Shown piece after piece: positions 32,664 through 41,624 of a stretch of 64,000 nt of DNA (positions within the stretch are counted from its first letter, which is position 1; each line of letters opens with the position of its first letter). The stretch is from Acidovorax sp. NCPPB 3576 (GTDB lineage: Bacteria; Pseudomonadota; Gammaproteobacteria; Burkholderiales; Burkholderiaceae_C). A program made the position numbers and the translations under genes. The notes beneath the pieces were generated by a model that was given only the letters and a program-made list of their open reading frames with translations, was not told the origin of the DNA and did no database searches. The stretch lies in the NCBI RefSeq assembly GCF_028473605.1, contig NZ_CP097267.1:5138501-5202500 (forward strand). Direction: 5' to 3'.

Positions 32664-32942
32664 ATGACCATCGCATTGCCCAAGGACGTCCACCAGCAGG
32701 CCGTAGCCTCCATCGAGCGGTATTTCCGCGAGAACATGGAAGAGAAGATCGGCAACATCGCCGCCAGCGGCCTGCTGGGCTTCTTTCTGGAGGAGATCGG
32801 CCCCAGCGTCTACAACCAGGCCGTGGCCGACGTGCAGGAGCGCCTGCAGCAGCGCGTGGCCGAGATCGATATCGAAGTGCACGAAGACGAATTCCGGTAC
32901 TGGCAGAAGTTCGACCGCGCAGCAAAAAAGGGCCGGCCATGA
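32664..32942 (+). CDS. DUF2164 family protein
   Basis: A 92-residue protein (MTIALPKDVHQQAVASIERY). The pattern of a short helical acidic protein with GLLGFFLEEIGPSVYNQAVAD matches DUF2164. The function is unknown. Its stop overlaps the next start (ATGA). Confidence 0.85.
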   Translation: MTIALPKDVHQQAVASIERYFRENMEEKIGNIAASGLLGFFLEEIGPSVYNQAVADVQERLQQRVAEIDIEVHEDEFRYWQKFDRAAKKGRP

Positions 32943-33505
32943 CCGCGCTGCTGCGCACCGCCCGGCCCGCCGACGCCCCGGCCATCGCCGCCCTGCACAC
33001 CGCCAGCTGGCGGTTCGCCTACCAGGGCGCCTTGTCCGAGCAATACCTCGCCACGCACGTGGAAACCGACCGGCTGGCGCTCTGGACGCAGCGGCTTCAA
33101 TCACCGCAGCCGCCCGCGGGGCAGCACGTGATCGTGGCCGCCGAAGGCGACCGCCTGCTCGGATTCGTCTGCGCCTACCCGGGCGAAGACCCGGTGTGGG
33201 GCAGCCTGCTGGACAACATCCACGTGAGCGCGCAGGCGCACGGGATGGGCATCGGCGCGCAGCTGCTCGCCGCCGTGGCGGACCACTGCACCGCGGCCTG
33301 CGCCGAGGCGGGGCTGTATCTCTGGGTGCTGCAGAGCAACCTGCAGGCGCAGCGCTTTTATGCCGCCCACGGGGCCGCGAACGTGCAGGCTGACGATTGG
33401 GACGCGCCCGGCGGCACGCGGGTGCCCACGTTCCGCTTCGCCTGGCAGGCGGGCGCACTGCCCGTGTCCGGGCGGCCGAAGCCCCCACGCGGCGCGCCGG
33501 CCTGA
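32939..33505 (+). CDS. GNAT family N-acetyltransferase
   Basis: A 188-residue protein. DNIHVSAQAHGMGIGAQLL gives the acetyl-CoA loop (Q/R-x-x-G-x-G) and LYLWVLQSNLQAQRFYAAHG the C-terminal GNAT motif. It is coupled to the DUF2164 gene by a 4-bp overlap. The substrate is unknown. Confidence 0.9.
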   Translation: MTALLRTARPADAPAIAALHTASWRFAYQGALSEQYLATHVETDRLALWTQRLQSPQPPAGQHVIVAAEGDRLLGFVCAYPGEDPVWGSLLDNIHVSAQAHGMGIGAQLLAAVADHCTAACAEAGLYLWVLQSNLQAQRFYAAHGAANVQADDWDAPGGTRVPTFRFAWQAGALPVSGRPKPPRGAPA

Positions 33506-33589
33506 GCCCTGCGGGATAATCGGCCCTCGCCCGCCTTCCGTCGCGCCTTGTTGCCCCCGCCTTTTGCGCGGCCGCCCTGCCCCACACCC

Positions 33590-35500
33590 ATGCCCGCCTC
33601 GACCCCCCGCGTGCTGGCCGTCATCCCGCCGATGACGCAGCTGAACACGCCCTACCCCTCCAGCGCCTACCTGACGGGCTTTCTGCGCTCGCGCGGCGTC
33701 ACCGCGTTCCAGGAAGACCTGGCGCTGGCCCTGGTGCTGCGGCTGCTCTCGCCCGAGGGCCTGCAGGCCGTGGCCGCGCGGGTGCAGGCCCTGCCCGAGG
33801 CGCAGCGCAGCCCGGCGGTCCAGTCCTTCGCCGCGCAGCAGGACCGCTACCTCGCCACGGTGGCGCCGGCCATCGCGTTCCTGCAGGGGCGCGACTCGAC
33901 GCTCGCGCACCGCATCGCCGGGCGCCACTACCTGCCCGAGGGCCCGCGCTTCGCCTCGCTCGACGTCTATGTGGACGACGAGGGCGGCGACCCGCTGGGC
34001 TGGGCCTTCGGCGCCCTGGGCCTGCACGACAAGGCCAAGCACATCGCCACGCTGTACCTGAACGACCTGGCCGATGTGCTGCGCGATGCGGTGGACGAGC
34101 GCTTCGAGTTCGTGCGCTATGCCGAGTCGCTGGCCGGCAGCCAGCCCACCTTCGATCCGCTGGCCGACGCGCTGGCTGCGCCGCCCACGCTGGTGGACGA
34201 GATGCTGCAGGCGCTCACGCACGAGGCCATCGCGCGCCACGCGCCCGACGTGGTGCTGCTGTCCGTGCCGTTCCCCGGCTCGGTGTACGCGGCCTTTCGC
34301 ATCGCCCAGGCCATCAAGGCGCGCTACCCGCACATCGCCACGGTGCTGGGCGGCGGCTTCGTGAACACCGAGCTGCGCGAGCTGGCCGAGCCGCGCGTGT
34401 TCGACCATTTCGACTACGTGACGCTGGACGCGGGCGAGCGCCCGCTGCTCGCGCTGCTGGAGCACCTGCAGGGCCAGCGCGGCCGCCAGCGCCTGGTGCG
34501 CACCTTCGTGCGCGACCCCGAAACGCGTGCCGTGCAGTACGTGAACATGATGGAGGCCGACATCGCCTTCGCCGAGGTGGGCACGCCCACCTGGGACGGC
34601 CTGCCGCTGGACCGCTACCTCTCGCTGCTGGACATGCTCAACCCCATGCACCGGCTGTGGAGCGACGGGCGCTGGAACAAGCTCACCGTGGCCCACGGCT
34701 GCTACTGGAAGAAGTGCAGCTTCTGCGACGTGAGCCTGGACTACATCAGCCGCTACGAGGGCGCGAGCGCCGCCGTGCTGGCCGACCGCATCGAGCAGAT
34801 CGTGCGCGAGACCGGGCAGACCGGCTTTCACTTCGTGGACGAGGCCGCCCCGCCGAAGGCCCTCAAGGCGCTGGCCACCGAGCTGATCGAACGCAATGCC
34901 GGCATCTCGTGGTGGGGCAACGTGCGGTTCGAGAAGACCTTCACGCCCGAGCTGGCCGAGCTGATGGCCGACTCCGGCTGCATCGCGATCTCGGGCGGGC
35001 TGGAGGTGGCCTCGGACCGGCTGCTGCAGCTCATGAAGAAGGGCGTGTCGGTGGACCAGGTGGCGCGCGTGACGCGGGCCTTCACCGATGCCGGCATCCT
35101 CGTGCACGCCTACCTGATGTACGGCTTTCCGACGCAGACGGTGCAGGACACCGTGGACGCGCTCGAATACGTGCGCCAGCTGTTCGCCAACGGCTGCATC
35201 CAGAGCGGGTTCTTCCACCGCTTCGCCTGCACCGTGCATTCGCCCGTCGGCAAGAACCCCGGGGAGTACGGCGTCACGCTCGCGCCGCTGCCGCCGGGCG
35301 ACTTCGCCAAGAACGACGTGGCCTTCATCGATCCCACGGGCGTGGACCACGACGCGCTGGGCGGCGCGCTGAAGAAGGCGATCTACAACTACATGCACGG
35401 CATCGGGCTGGACGAGGACGTGCGCGCCTGGTTCCCGTTCAAGGTGCCCAAGACCACCGTGGCGCGAAACCGCATCGAGCGGGCTTTGCGGGCGGCATAG
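33590..35500 (+). CDS. B12-binding-like radical SAM protein
   Basis: A 636-residue protein. The N-terminal half (~1-300) has a B12-binding-like Rossmann pattern (VLAVIPPMTQLNTPYPSSAYL, VVLLSVPFPGSVYAA, TVLGGGFVNTEL) but no DxHxxG cobalamin motif that I can see. The radical SAM cluster motif is GCYWKKCSFCD, spaced Cx4Cx2C rather than the common Cx3Cx2C; this spacing occurs in RiPP- and B12-type radical SAM relatives. SGGLEVASDRLL and YLMYGFPTQTVQDT complete the barrel. The function is unknown and no precursor peptide gene was recognised beside it. Confidence 0.85.
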   Translation: MPASTPRVLAVIPPMTQLNTPYPSSAYLTGFLRSRGVTAFQEDLALALVLRLLSPEGLQAVAARVQALPEAQRSPAVQSFAAQQDRYLATVAPAIAFLQGRDSTLAHRIAGRHYLPEGPRFASLDVYVDDEGGDPLGWAFGALGLHDKAKHIATLYLNDLADVLRDAVDERFEFVRYAESLAGSQPTFDPLADALAAPPTLVDEMLQALTHEAIARHAPDVVLLSVPFPGSVYAAFRIAQAIKARYPHIATVLGGGFVNTELRELAEPRVFDHFDYVTLDAGERPLLALLEHLQGQRGRQRLVRTFVRDPETRAVQYVNMMEADIAFAEVGTPTWDGLPLDRYLSLLDMLNPMHRLWSDGRWNKLTVAHGCYWKKCSFCDVSLDYISRYEGASAAVLADRIEQIVRETGQTGFHFVDEAAPPKALKALATELIERNAGISWWGNVRFEKTFTPELAELMADSGCIAISGGLEVASDRLLQLMKKGVSVDQVARVTRAFTDAGILVHAYLMYGFPTQTVQDTVDALEYVRQLFANGCIQSGFFHRFACTVHSPVGKNPGEYGVTLAPLPPGDFAKNDVAFIDPTGVDHDALGGALKKAIYNYMHGIGLDEDVRAWFPFKVPKTTVARNRIERALRAA

Positions 35501-35589
35501 GAAACGTTGCGGCCATCACCTGTGGCTGCGCAGATCAGTCGGCAAGGCAGCCTGCGTAAACTACGCAGATTCCAGCTTCCCTCTGCTCC

Positions 35590-36198
35590 ATGACCTTCAA
35601 TTTGCGCCAGCGCTCTCGTGGGACGGGCCACGCTGCACTTCCTCCCCGCGCCTGGATTTTCGCGGCGGCGCTGGCGGGCCTGGCGTCTGGCGTTTTCGCC
35701 GATCAGGGCGCCAAGGGCGCTGCACTGCAGCACCCACAGCCCGTCGCGCCCGACCCTGCCTTCTCGAAGCCTGCGACTGAAAACCTGGCAAGTCCTGAAA
35801 TGCTTCGGGCCTTCTTGACGGAGCTTCGCCAGACAAGGCGTCCGCAATCGTTTTGCTTCGTGCAGCAGGTGTTCCCGCCCTCCAATGCCGACCCCCAGGG
35901 ATCTGCCCTGGTGTGGATGGAGTGGATCACCGGATCGCGTCTCTACCGATTGCGGGTGCGTGCACCACAGCCATCCGGCGCACCGAGCGCTGCACAGGAC
36001 ATTGACGCCGCAAGCCGGGGAATGGGGCTGGCGAACGGAAAGTCGGTCAACCTCAAGGCCGATGTGGTGGCGGATGAGGCGGCGGTCGGCTCCAGCACCT
36101 ACCTCGTCACTCGGGCCTGGGTGGACCGCATTCGGGACCAATGCCGGCTCATCGGCACCGTCGTGCGTGTGCCCGCATTTCGGCCATCGAATCCCTGA
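35590..36198 (+). CDS. Hypothetical secreted protein
   Basis: A 202-residue protein with a basic N-terminus and a hydrophobic signal segment (AWIFAAALAGLASGVFA) probably cleaved near residue 37. The mature part has two cysteines (SFCFV, RDQCRL) that could form a disulfide in the periplasm. I do not recognise a family. It is followed 118 bp later by another unusual gene on the same strand; a periplasmic immunity role is a possibility only. Confidence 0.6.
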   Translation: MTFNLRQRSRGTGHAALPPRAWIFAAALAGLASGVFADQGAKGAALQHPQPVAPDPAFSKPATENLASPEMLRAFLTELRQTRRPQSFCFVQQVFPPSNADPQGSALVWMEWITGSRLYRLRVRAPQPSGAPSAAQDIDAASRGMGLANGKSVNLKADVVADEAAVGSSTYLVTRAWVDRIRDQCRLIGTVVRVPAFRPSNP

Positions 36199-36316
36199 AA
36201 CCCGCCACGGCGAGCACTCAACGCTCCCCTGCCGGCTTATCGGCGCTCCTGCGAACACGCTGCACAAAAAAGAACCGCTGCGTGTCCGCTCCTGCTCTCT
36301 CCCGTTGACCCTTCTT

Positions 36317-37162
36317 ATGCCCAATGCCCTGTTGAAGTTTTCCTACAACGCCCCTGTACCCAGCGTATTGACGCTGGTGGTGGGAAACAAGCTCCGCGTC
36401 AAACTGGAGGCCATCGACAAACGCCAGAAACTCGTCGCTGTCAGCGACATCCCTCACTTGCTGGACGTGAGCGGCACCCACAACAGCCGCGCCGACTCAT
36501 GGGCCTTCGTGATCACGGCCATGCGAGAAGGCAATGCCAAGCTGGCCATACAGGTGCAGCAAGGCGCTGGAGCGCCCATGCTGACCATCACCCCTCCACT
36601 GGTCAACATCACCATAAAAAAGCAGGTGTCGTTGCCTGATGCCGCATCGGACGTCGGCATGCTGGTGCGCCTCTTTCTGGCAGAGGCACCCGCTCCGCAG
36701 ACGTGGCCCGACACGGGAGTGACAGATATCGAGGACGCCAAGCAAGGCATGCGAATGATGCGGCGCGTTCTTCACAACAGGCTCAACTCGAAAAAACCGC
36801 AGGACTTTGGAGCCCCCAACGCGCGCAGCATCACAGACATCGTCCGTGCCAGCACCCACGGCGTGCAGTTCCTGGGATTCGATCAGTATCCCAAGCTGGG
36901 CGGGGGCCAGGAACAAACGATCAACGGGGTGCTGGCGCTCGTGAACGACGCCACCAACCTTCGCTGGAATGCTCAGTACACGGCGTTCTACAACGCTGCG
37001 CTCGAAGTGGCCACGGAAAACCTCGCACCCGATCCCAGTCCCACGGGTCTCTTTGGCTGGCGCACGGCCCGCTCGGGAGCACCGTCTCGCGATTTCAGCG
37101 AGTTCAAGACGTCAGGGGGCAATACGTTCTTCACGCATGCGATCCAGCGGATCAGCCAATGA
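36317..37162 (+). CDS. Hypothetical protein, possible cell-wall hydrolase-like effector
   Basis: A 281-residue protein without a signal peptide. Residues ~10-110 look like a beta-rich Ig-like domain (VLTLVVGNKLRVKLEAIDK, LLDVSGTHN). Residues ~135-280 (MRMMRRVLHNRLNSKKPQDF, SPTGLFGWRTARSGAPS) are weakly reminiscent of SleB/hydrolase_2 cell-wall hydrolases in that a 'VxxNR' helix precedes a 'GAxxW/GxxxWR' tail. Composition is less GC-rich than flanks. A type VI-type effector is conceivable but unproven. Confidence 0.5.
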   Translation: MPNALLKFSYNAPVPSVLTLVVGNKLRVKLEAIDKRQKLVAVSDIPHLLDVSGTHNSRADSWAFVITAMREGNAKLAIQVQQGAGAPMLTITPPLVNITIKKQVSLPDAASDVGMLVRLFLAEAPAPQTWPDTGVTDIEDAKQGMRMMRRVLHNRLNSKKPQDFGAPNARSITDIVRASTHGVQFLGFDQYPKLGGGQEQTINGVLALVNDATNLRWNAQYTAFYNAALEVATENLAPDPSPTGLFGWRTARSGAPSRDFSEFKTSGGNTFFTHAIQRISQ

Positions 37163-37231
37163 ACGGAGTCCTCGTAGAACGCAGGCAGCAGTGACAGCAG
37201 CGGTGTCTGCCGCCGCCCGTAGCGCAGCGCA

Positions 37232-39835
37232 TTACCGCTCGATCATCTCCCGCACCTTGGCAGCCAGCGCGCCCACGTCGAAGGGCTTGGTGATCACTTC
37301 CATCCCGTATTCCAGCAGGCCGTTGCCCACGGCCGCATTTTCGGCATAGCCGGTGATGAACAGCACCTTGAGGCCGGGGCGCGTCACCCGGGCGGCGTCC
37401 GCCACCTGGCGGCCATTCAGGCCGCCGGGCAAGCCCACGTCGGTGAGCAGCAGGTCCACGCGGCGTTCGGACTGCAGCACGTGCAGGCCCGCCGGCCCGT
37501 CGCCCACCGAGATGACGCGGTAGCCCAGGTTTTCCAGCTCTTCGGCGATGAGCCCGCGGATGATGGATTCGTCCTCGATGACCAGCACCACCTCGCCCTC
37601 GCCGCGGTGGCCGTCGATGGCCGGCAGCTCGGGCACATCGGGGTCGGCATCGCCCAGGTAGCGCGGCAGGTACAGGCACATGGTGGTGCCCTCGCCGGGC
37701 ACCGAATAGATGCGCACCTGCCCGCCCGACTGGCGCACGAAGCCGTACACCATCGACAGGCCCAGGCCCGTGCCCTGCCCCATGGGCTTGGTGGTGAAGA
37801 AGGGGTCGAACGCGCGCGCGGCCACATCGGGCTCCATGCCCGCGCCGGTGTCGGTCACGCACACCGAGATGTACTGGCCCGGCGCCAGCTCGCGCTCGGT
37901 GGCGGCCCGGTCGTCCAGCCATTTGTTGGCGGTCTCGATGGTCAGGCGCCCGCCGCGGGGCGACATGGCGTCGCGCGCGTTGATGCACAGATTGAGCACC
38001 GCGTTCTCCAGCTGCGACGCATCCACCCGGGTCAGCCACAGCCCCCCCGCGCCGACGACTTCCACCTCCACGCCCGGGCCCACCGTGCGTCGCACCATCT
38101 CCTCGATGCTGCCGATGAGCCGGTTGACGTCCACGGGCTTGGGGTCCAGCGTCTGGCGGCGCGAGAAGGCCAGCAGGCGCTGGGTGAGGGACGCGGCGCG
38201 GCGCACCGAGCCCTGCGCCATGGCGATGTACCGCTCGGCGTTGTCGAACTTCTGCAGCGCGATGCGCTTTTCCAGCACCTGCAGGCTGGCGCTCATGGCG
38301 CCCAGCAGGTTGTTGAAGTCGTGCGCGATGCCGCCCGTCAGCTGGCCGATGGCCTCCATCTTCTGCGACTGGCGGTATTTGGCCTCGACCTCCATCAGCT
38401 CGTGCGTGCGCTGCGCCACCGCCTGCTCCAGCGACTCGTTCACCTGGCGCAGCTGGGCCTCGGTGCGCGCGCGTTCGGCGGCAGTGCGCGTGCGGGCGGC
38501 CACCTCGCGCATGAAGGCGATGTCTTCGGCCGTCCATTCGCGCACGTGTTCATGGTGGGCGAACAGCATGGCCACCAGTTGGCCGTGTTCCACCACCGGC
38601 ATGTTCATGAAGGCGCGGGCGCACAGGGCCTCCAGCGCCTGTGCCCGGTCGCGGGTGCGCGCATCGCCGCGCACGTCGGCCACGCACACGGATTCGTCGC
38701 GCGACAGGTCGTCCACGAAGCCGCCGAAATCGGGCAGGTGCAGCACGGGCGCGAGCGGATCGCAGCCGGGCGCCATCCAGTCGTGGTGCACATGCACGGC
38801 CTGCGCGGCGGCATCCACGGCGCCATAGCCCGCGCGGCTGACCTTCAGGGTACGGCCCAGGGTTTCGGCCGCGGCCAGGCAGACGGCGTCCACGCTGTCC
38901 AGCGACCGCAGCTGGTCGGAAAACCGCGCCAACGCCTCGCGCCGCGCCTCGGCCGCCATGCGCTCGGTGATGTCCACGCCCTCTACGAAAATGCCGGTCA
39001 TCGCGCCCGAAGCGTCGCGGATCGGCTGGAAGACGAAGTCCACGTAATGCTCGAGCACAGGCCCGCCGGGCTCGGCCTGGCGCGCATAGCGGGCGGCATG
39101 CGCCGTCAGCGCCTCCCCGCTGGAATAGACCCGGTCCAGCAGCTCCACATAGCCCTGCGCGGCCGCGTCCGGCAGCGCCTGCGCCACGGTCAGGCCCAGC
39201 AGGGGGCGGTGGCCCACGAGCCGCAGGTAGCCGGGGTTGGCGAGTGCGATCCGGTGGTCGGGCCCCTCCAGCATGGCCATGAAGCTGGGCGACTGCTCGA
39301 ACAACTGCGCAAAGCGCTCGCGCTCGCCCTTGAGCTGCCGCTCGGCCTGGACCTTGGCGGTGGTGTCCACCACCAGCGCGAGTACGCCCACGGGCTGTCC
39401 GGTTCCGTCGAGCAGCGGCGAGTAGTCGAGGTTGATCCACACCGGCTCGGCGCGCCCGTGGAGTTTCAGCACGAACTCCTGGTCCCGGTAGCTCAGGGTG
39501 CCGCCGGCCAGGACGGTGTTCACGACATGGCGGTTGAACTGCGCCGCCTCGGGCCAGGCATCGCCGATGTGGCAGCCCAGCAGTTGCGGGTGGCGCTGGC
39601 CCGAGAAGGCCGCGTAAGCGTCGTTGTAGATGAGGATGCCGGATTCACCCCACAGCGTGGCCATGGGCATGGAGGCCCGCAGGATGGTGGAGATGGCCCA
39701 CCGGATGTGGTCCGGCCAGGCCGCCAGGGGGCCGAGGGGCGTGGCGGCCCAGTCATGGCGGGCGATGCGCTGCGCCATCTCGCCGCCGGAACTCAGAAAC
39801 GCGGGGGGCTGTTGGGTGGGGATGCCGCTGGACAT
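37232..39835 (-). CDS. Hybrid sensor histidine kinase/response regulator
   Basis: An 867-residue cytoplasmic protein with no membrane segment. In order: PAS-like domain (~40-165), second PAS (~175-300, FEQSPSFMAMLEGPDHRIAL), GAF (~310-470), a coiled linker (~470-510), HisKA with the phospho-acceptor in GGIAHDFNNLLGAM (~515), HATPase (NLCINARDAM, TDTGAGM, GQGTGLGLSMVYG) and a C-terminal receiver (VVLVIEDES, phospho-acceptor Asp in LLLTDVGLPGG, TGYAEN, TKPF). It is a single gene with no dedicated partner nearby; GTG at 39841 is an alternative start. Confidence 0.93.
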   Translation of the reverse strand: MSSGIPTQQPPAFLSSGGEMAQRIARHDWAATPLGPLAAWPDHIRWAISTILRASMPMATLWGESGILIYNDAYAAFSGQRHPQLLGCHIGDAWPEAAQFNRHVVNTVLAGGTLSYRDQEFVLKLHGRAEPVWINLDYSPLLDGTGQPVGVLALVVDTTAKVQAERQLKGERERFAQLFEQSPSFMAMLEGPDHRIALANPGYLRLVGHRPLLGLTVAQALPDAAAQGYVELLDRVYSSGEALTAHAARYARQAEPGGPVLEHYVDFVFQPIRDASGAMTGIFVEGVDITERMAAEARREALARFSDQLRSLDSVDAVCLAAAETLGRTLKVSRAGYGAVDAAAQAVHVHHDWMAPGCDPLAPVLHLPDFGGFVDDLSRDESVCVADVRGDARTRDRAQALEALCARAFMNMPVVEHGQLVAMLFAHHEHVREWTAEDIAFMREVAARTRTAAERARTEAQLRQVNESLEQAVAQRTHELMEVEAKYRQSQKMEAIGQLTGGIAHDFNNLLGAMSASLQVLEKRIALQKFDNAERYIAMAQGSVRRAASLTQRLLAFSRRQTLDPKPVDVNRLIGSIEEMVRRTVGPGVEVEVVGAGGLWLTRVDASQLENAVLNLCINARDAMSPRGGRLTIETANKWLDDRAATERELAPGQYISVCVTDTGAGMEPDVAARAFDPFFTTKPMGQGTGLGLSMVYGFVRQSGGQVRIYSVPGEGTTMCLYLPRYLGDADPDVPELPAIDGHRGEGEVVLVIEDESIIRGLIAEELENLGYRVISVGDGPAGLHVLQSERRVDLLLTDVGLPGGLNGRQVADAARVTRPGLKVLFITGYAENAAVGNGLLEYGMEVITKPFDVGALAAKVREMIER

Positions 39836-40049
39836 TGGCACGGTTTCCTATTGATCGAAAGCGACCCGCCGGGCACCCGGCAGGATCGTGTGGCGTCCCA
39901 TCATACGAACGCGCTCCCTTCCTGGATTACTCCTGAATTCATAGCATTGCGCCATAGTATTTATTGCGGTGAATGGCATTTTCAATGGGATACATCAAGC
40001 ACAACGGAGAAACGATCGTCCTGCCTTTGCACAGCGTTCAGGGGGGCGC

Positions 40050-41354
40050 TCAGCGGCCTGGGGCCGGGCGCTTCGGTGCCGGGGGCGGCGCCTGCGGCTC
40101 GTCGTCGCTGAAGATGCGCCGCAGGGTTTCGCCGATGCGGGCGCCGATGGCCGTGCCGACGCCCGGCGCCACCGCCGTGCCCACGGCCGCCCCGGCCATC
40201 GCGGCCGGCGGCAGGGTCAGGGTGGTGTCGTCCATGGTGCCGCCGAATTCGAGCGGAATGCCCACCACGCCATCCACCAGGTCCACGGCCACATGGCCGC
40301 TCACCCGCCGGTTCTGCAGCACCGCATCGCCCGTGGCGCTGAGCACGCCCGAAGTGGCCTTGAGGTCGCCGAAGCGCACGATCGTGCCGCCCTCGTCCGC
40401 CTCGGTCCGCACCACGCCCTGGAGGCTGTCGAGCTGCGTGGTGCCGCCGCGCTGGGTGCCCACGGTCTTCACGGCCCGCTCCAGGTCGAAGGTGAGCAGC
40501 CGGGCGCGCGCCACCGTGAACCGTGTGCGGGTGTGCAGGGCCTGCACCGCCTCGGCCGGATCGGCCCCCTCGGCGATCAGGTCGGTGTGGCCGCTGGCCT
40601 TGCCGGCCACCACGGCCCGGCGTTCGAAGGCGGCCATCAGGCCCTCGATGTCCACCCCCGTAAAATCGATGGCGCCCGTCACGCGGTAGCGGCCATTGAT
40701 TTCCTGCAGGCGCAAGGTGCCCTGCTCGGTGCGCCCGCCGGCGGACACTTCGGCGCGCCACCGGTCCTCGGCGCCTTCGCGCGTGATGGCCATGCGCGTG
40801 AGCACCGGCGCACCCGGGCGCTCCAGCCAGGCCTGGCGGGGGCGCCATCCGGAGTCGAATTCGGCACTGCCGGCATAGACGAGCGTCCGGCCGTTGCGGC
40901 CGACCCAGCGCACCCCTTGCCACTCGGCCCGCTCCAACGGGATCGGGCCCAAAGTGAAAGAGAGCGGCATGGGGGTCTCGCTGCCCCCGGCGTCGCGCAC
41001 CTGGAATTGCGACAGCGACGCCTGCGCAATGGTCGCGTTCTCCAGTTGCAGATCGGTGAGTGCCAGGCGCCGGCGCAGCAGATCGCCCCAGCGCACCCCG
41101 GCCGAGATGCGCTCGGCGGTCAACGGGGCCTTTTGTTCGGTGCGCACGTCGCGCAGTTCCACGCGCGGCGAGGGAAACAGCGACCAGTGCAGTTGGCCGA
41201 CCGTGACGGGCACCCCCAGCCGTTCGGTCGCGGCATCGCCCGCGCGGCGGGCCAGCTCGGCCTCGGACGGCCACCAGACCGCCACGGCGCCCGCACACAC
41301 CAGCGCCACGGCAGTGGCGCCCAGGGCAATCCAGCGAAGGCGATGGCGCGGCAT
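40050..41354 (-). CDS. AsmA-like protein
   Basis: A 434-residue protein from the ATG at 41354 (MPRHRLRWIALGATAVALVC). An N-terminal inner-membrane anchor is followed by beta-rich repeats: RLGVPVTVGQLHWSLFPSPR and a C-terminal AsmA-type domain (TQLDSLQGVVRTEADEGG, FGDLKATSGVLSATGDAVLQ). AsmA-like proteins are elongated bridges that help lipid transport across the envelope. The C-terminus has a Gly/Ala helix hairpin and a proline-rich tail. It is divergent from the permease gene. Confidence 0.8.
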   Translation of the reverse strand: MPRHRLRWIALGATAVALVCAGAVAVWWPSEAELARRAGDAATERLGVPVTVGQLHWSLFPSPRVELRDVRTEQKAPLTAERISAGVRWGDLLRRRLALTDLQLENATIAQASLSQFQVRDAGGSETPMPLSFTLGPIPLERAEWQGVRWVGRNGRTLVYAGSAEFDSGWRPRQAWLERPGAPVLTRMAITREGAEDRWRAEVSAGGRTEQGTLRLQEINGRYRVTGAIDFTGVDIEGLMAAFERRAVVAGKASGHTDLIAEGADPAEAVQALHTRTRFTVARARLLTFDLERAVKTVGTQRGGTTQLDSLQGVVRTEADEGGTIVRFGDLKATSGVLSATGDAVLQNRRVSGHVAVDLVDGVVGIPLEFGGTMDDTTLTLPPAAMAGAAVGTAVAPGVGTAIGARIGETLRRIFSDDEPQAPPPAPKRPAPGR

Positions 41355-41624
41355 GTGCGTGAGGAACGATCCAGAAGGTGAAAAAGCCCCGAAGAGGGGG
41401 CGCGATGCGCTGCGGCGCTGATGAGCAACGTTATCGCAGGCCCCTGCCGCCGCAGGTCGGCTCTTTCCTACTCGGTTGTGGGCGCAGGGGCCGAACCGGG
41501 GAGCCGACCCCTCGGGCGGACCGCCCCGCAATGACCCTAAACTCGCCCCCGCCCACCCGGCCGCTCCCCCCAAAAAACAGCACCCGCCCAACGCGGTGCC
41601 CATCCACTTTCAGGAGACCTTCCC

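Noticed and set aside
39938..39975. AT-rich 'catagcattgcgccatagtattta' as a further copy of the palindromic repeat
   Set aside because: It lacks the 17-bp spacing and the GCGCTGGAGGC tail; similarity is limited to 'atag'.
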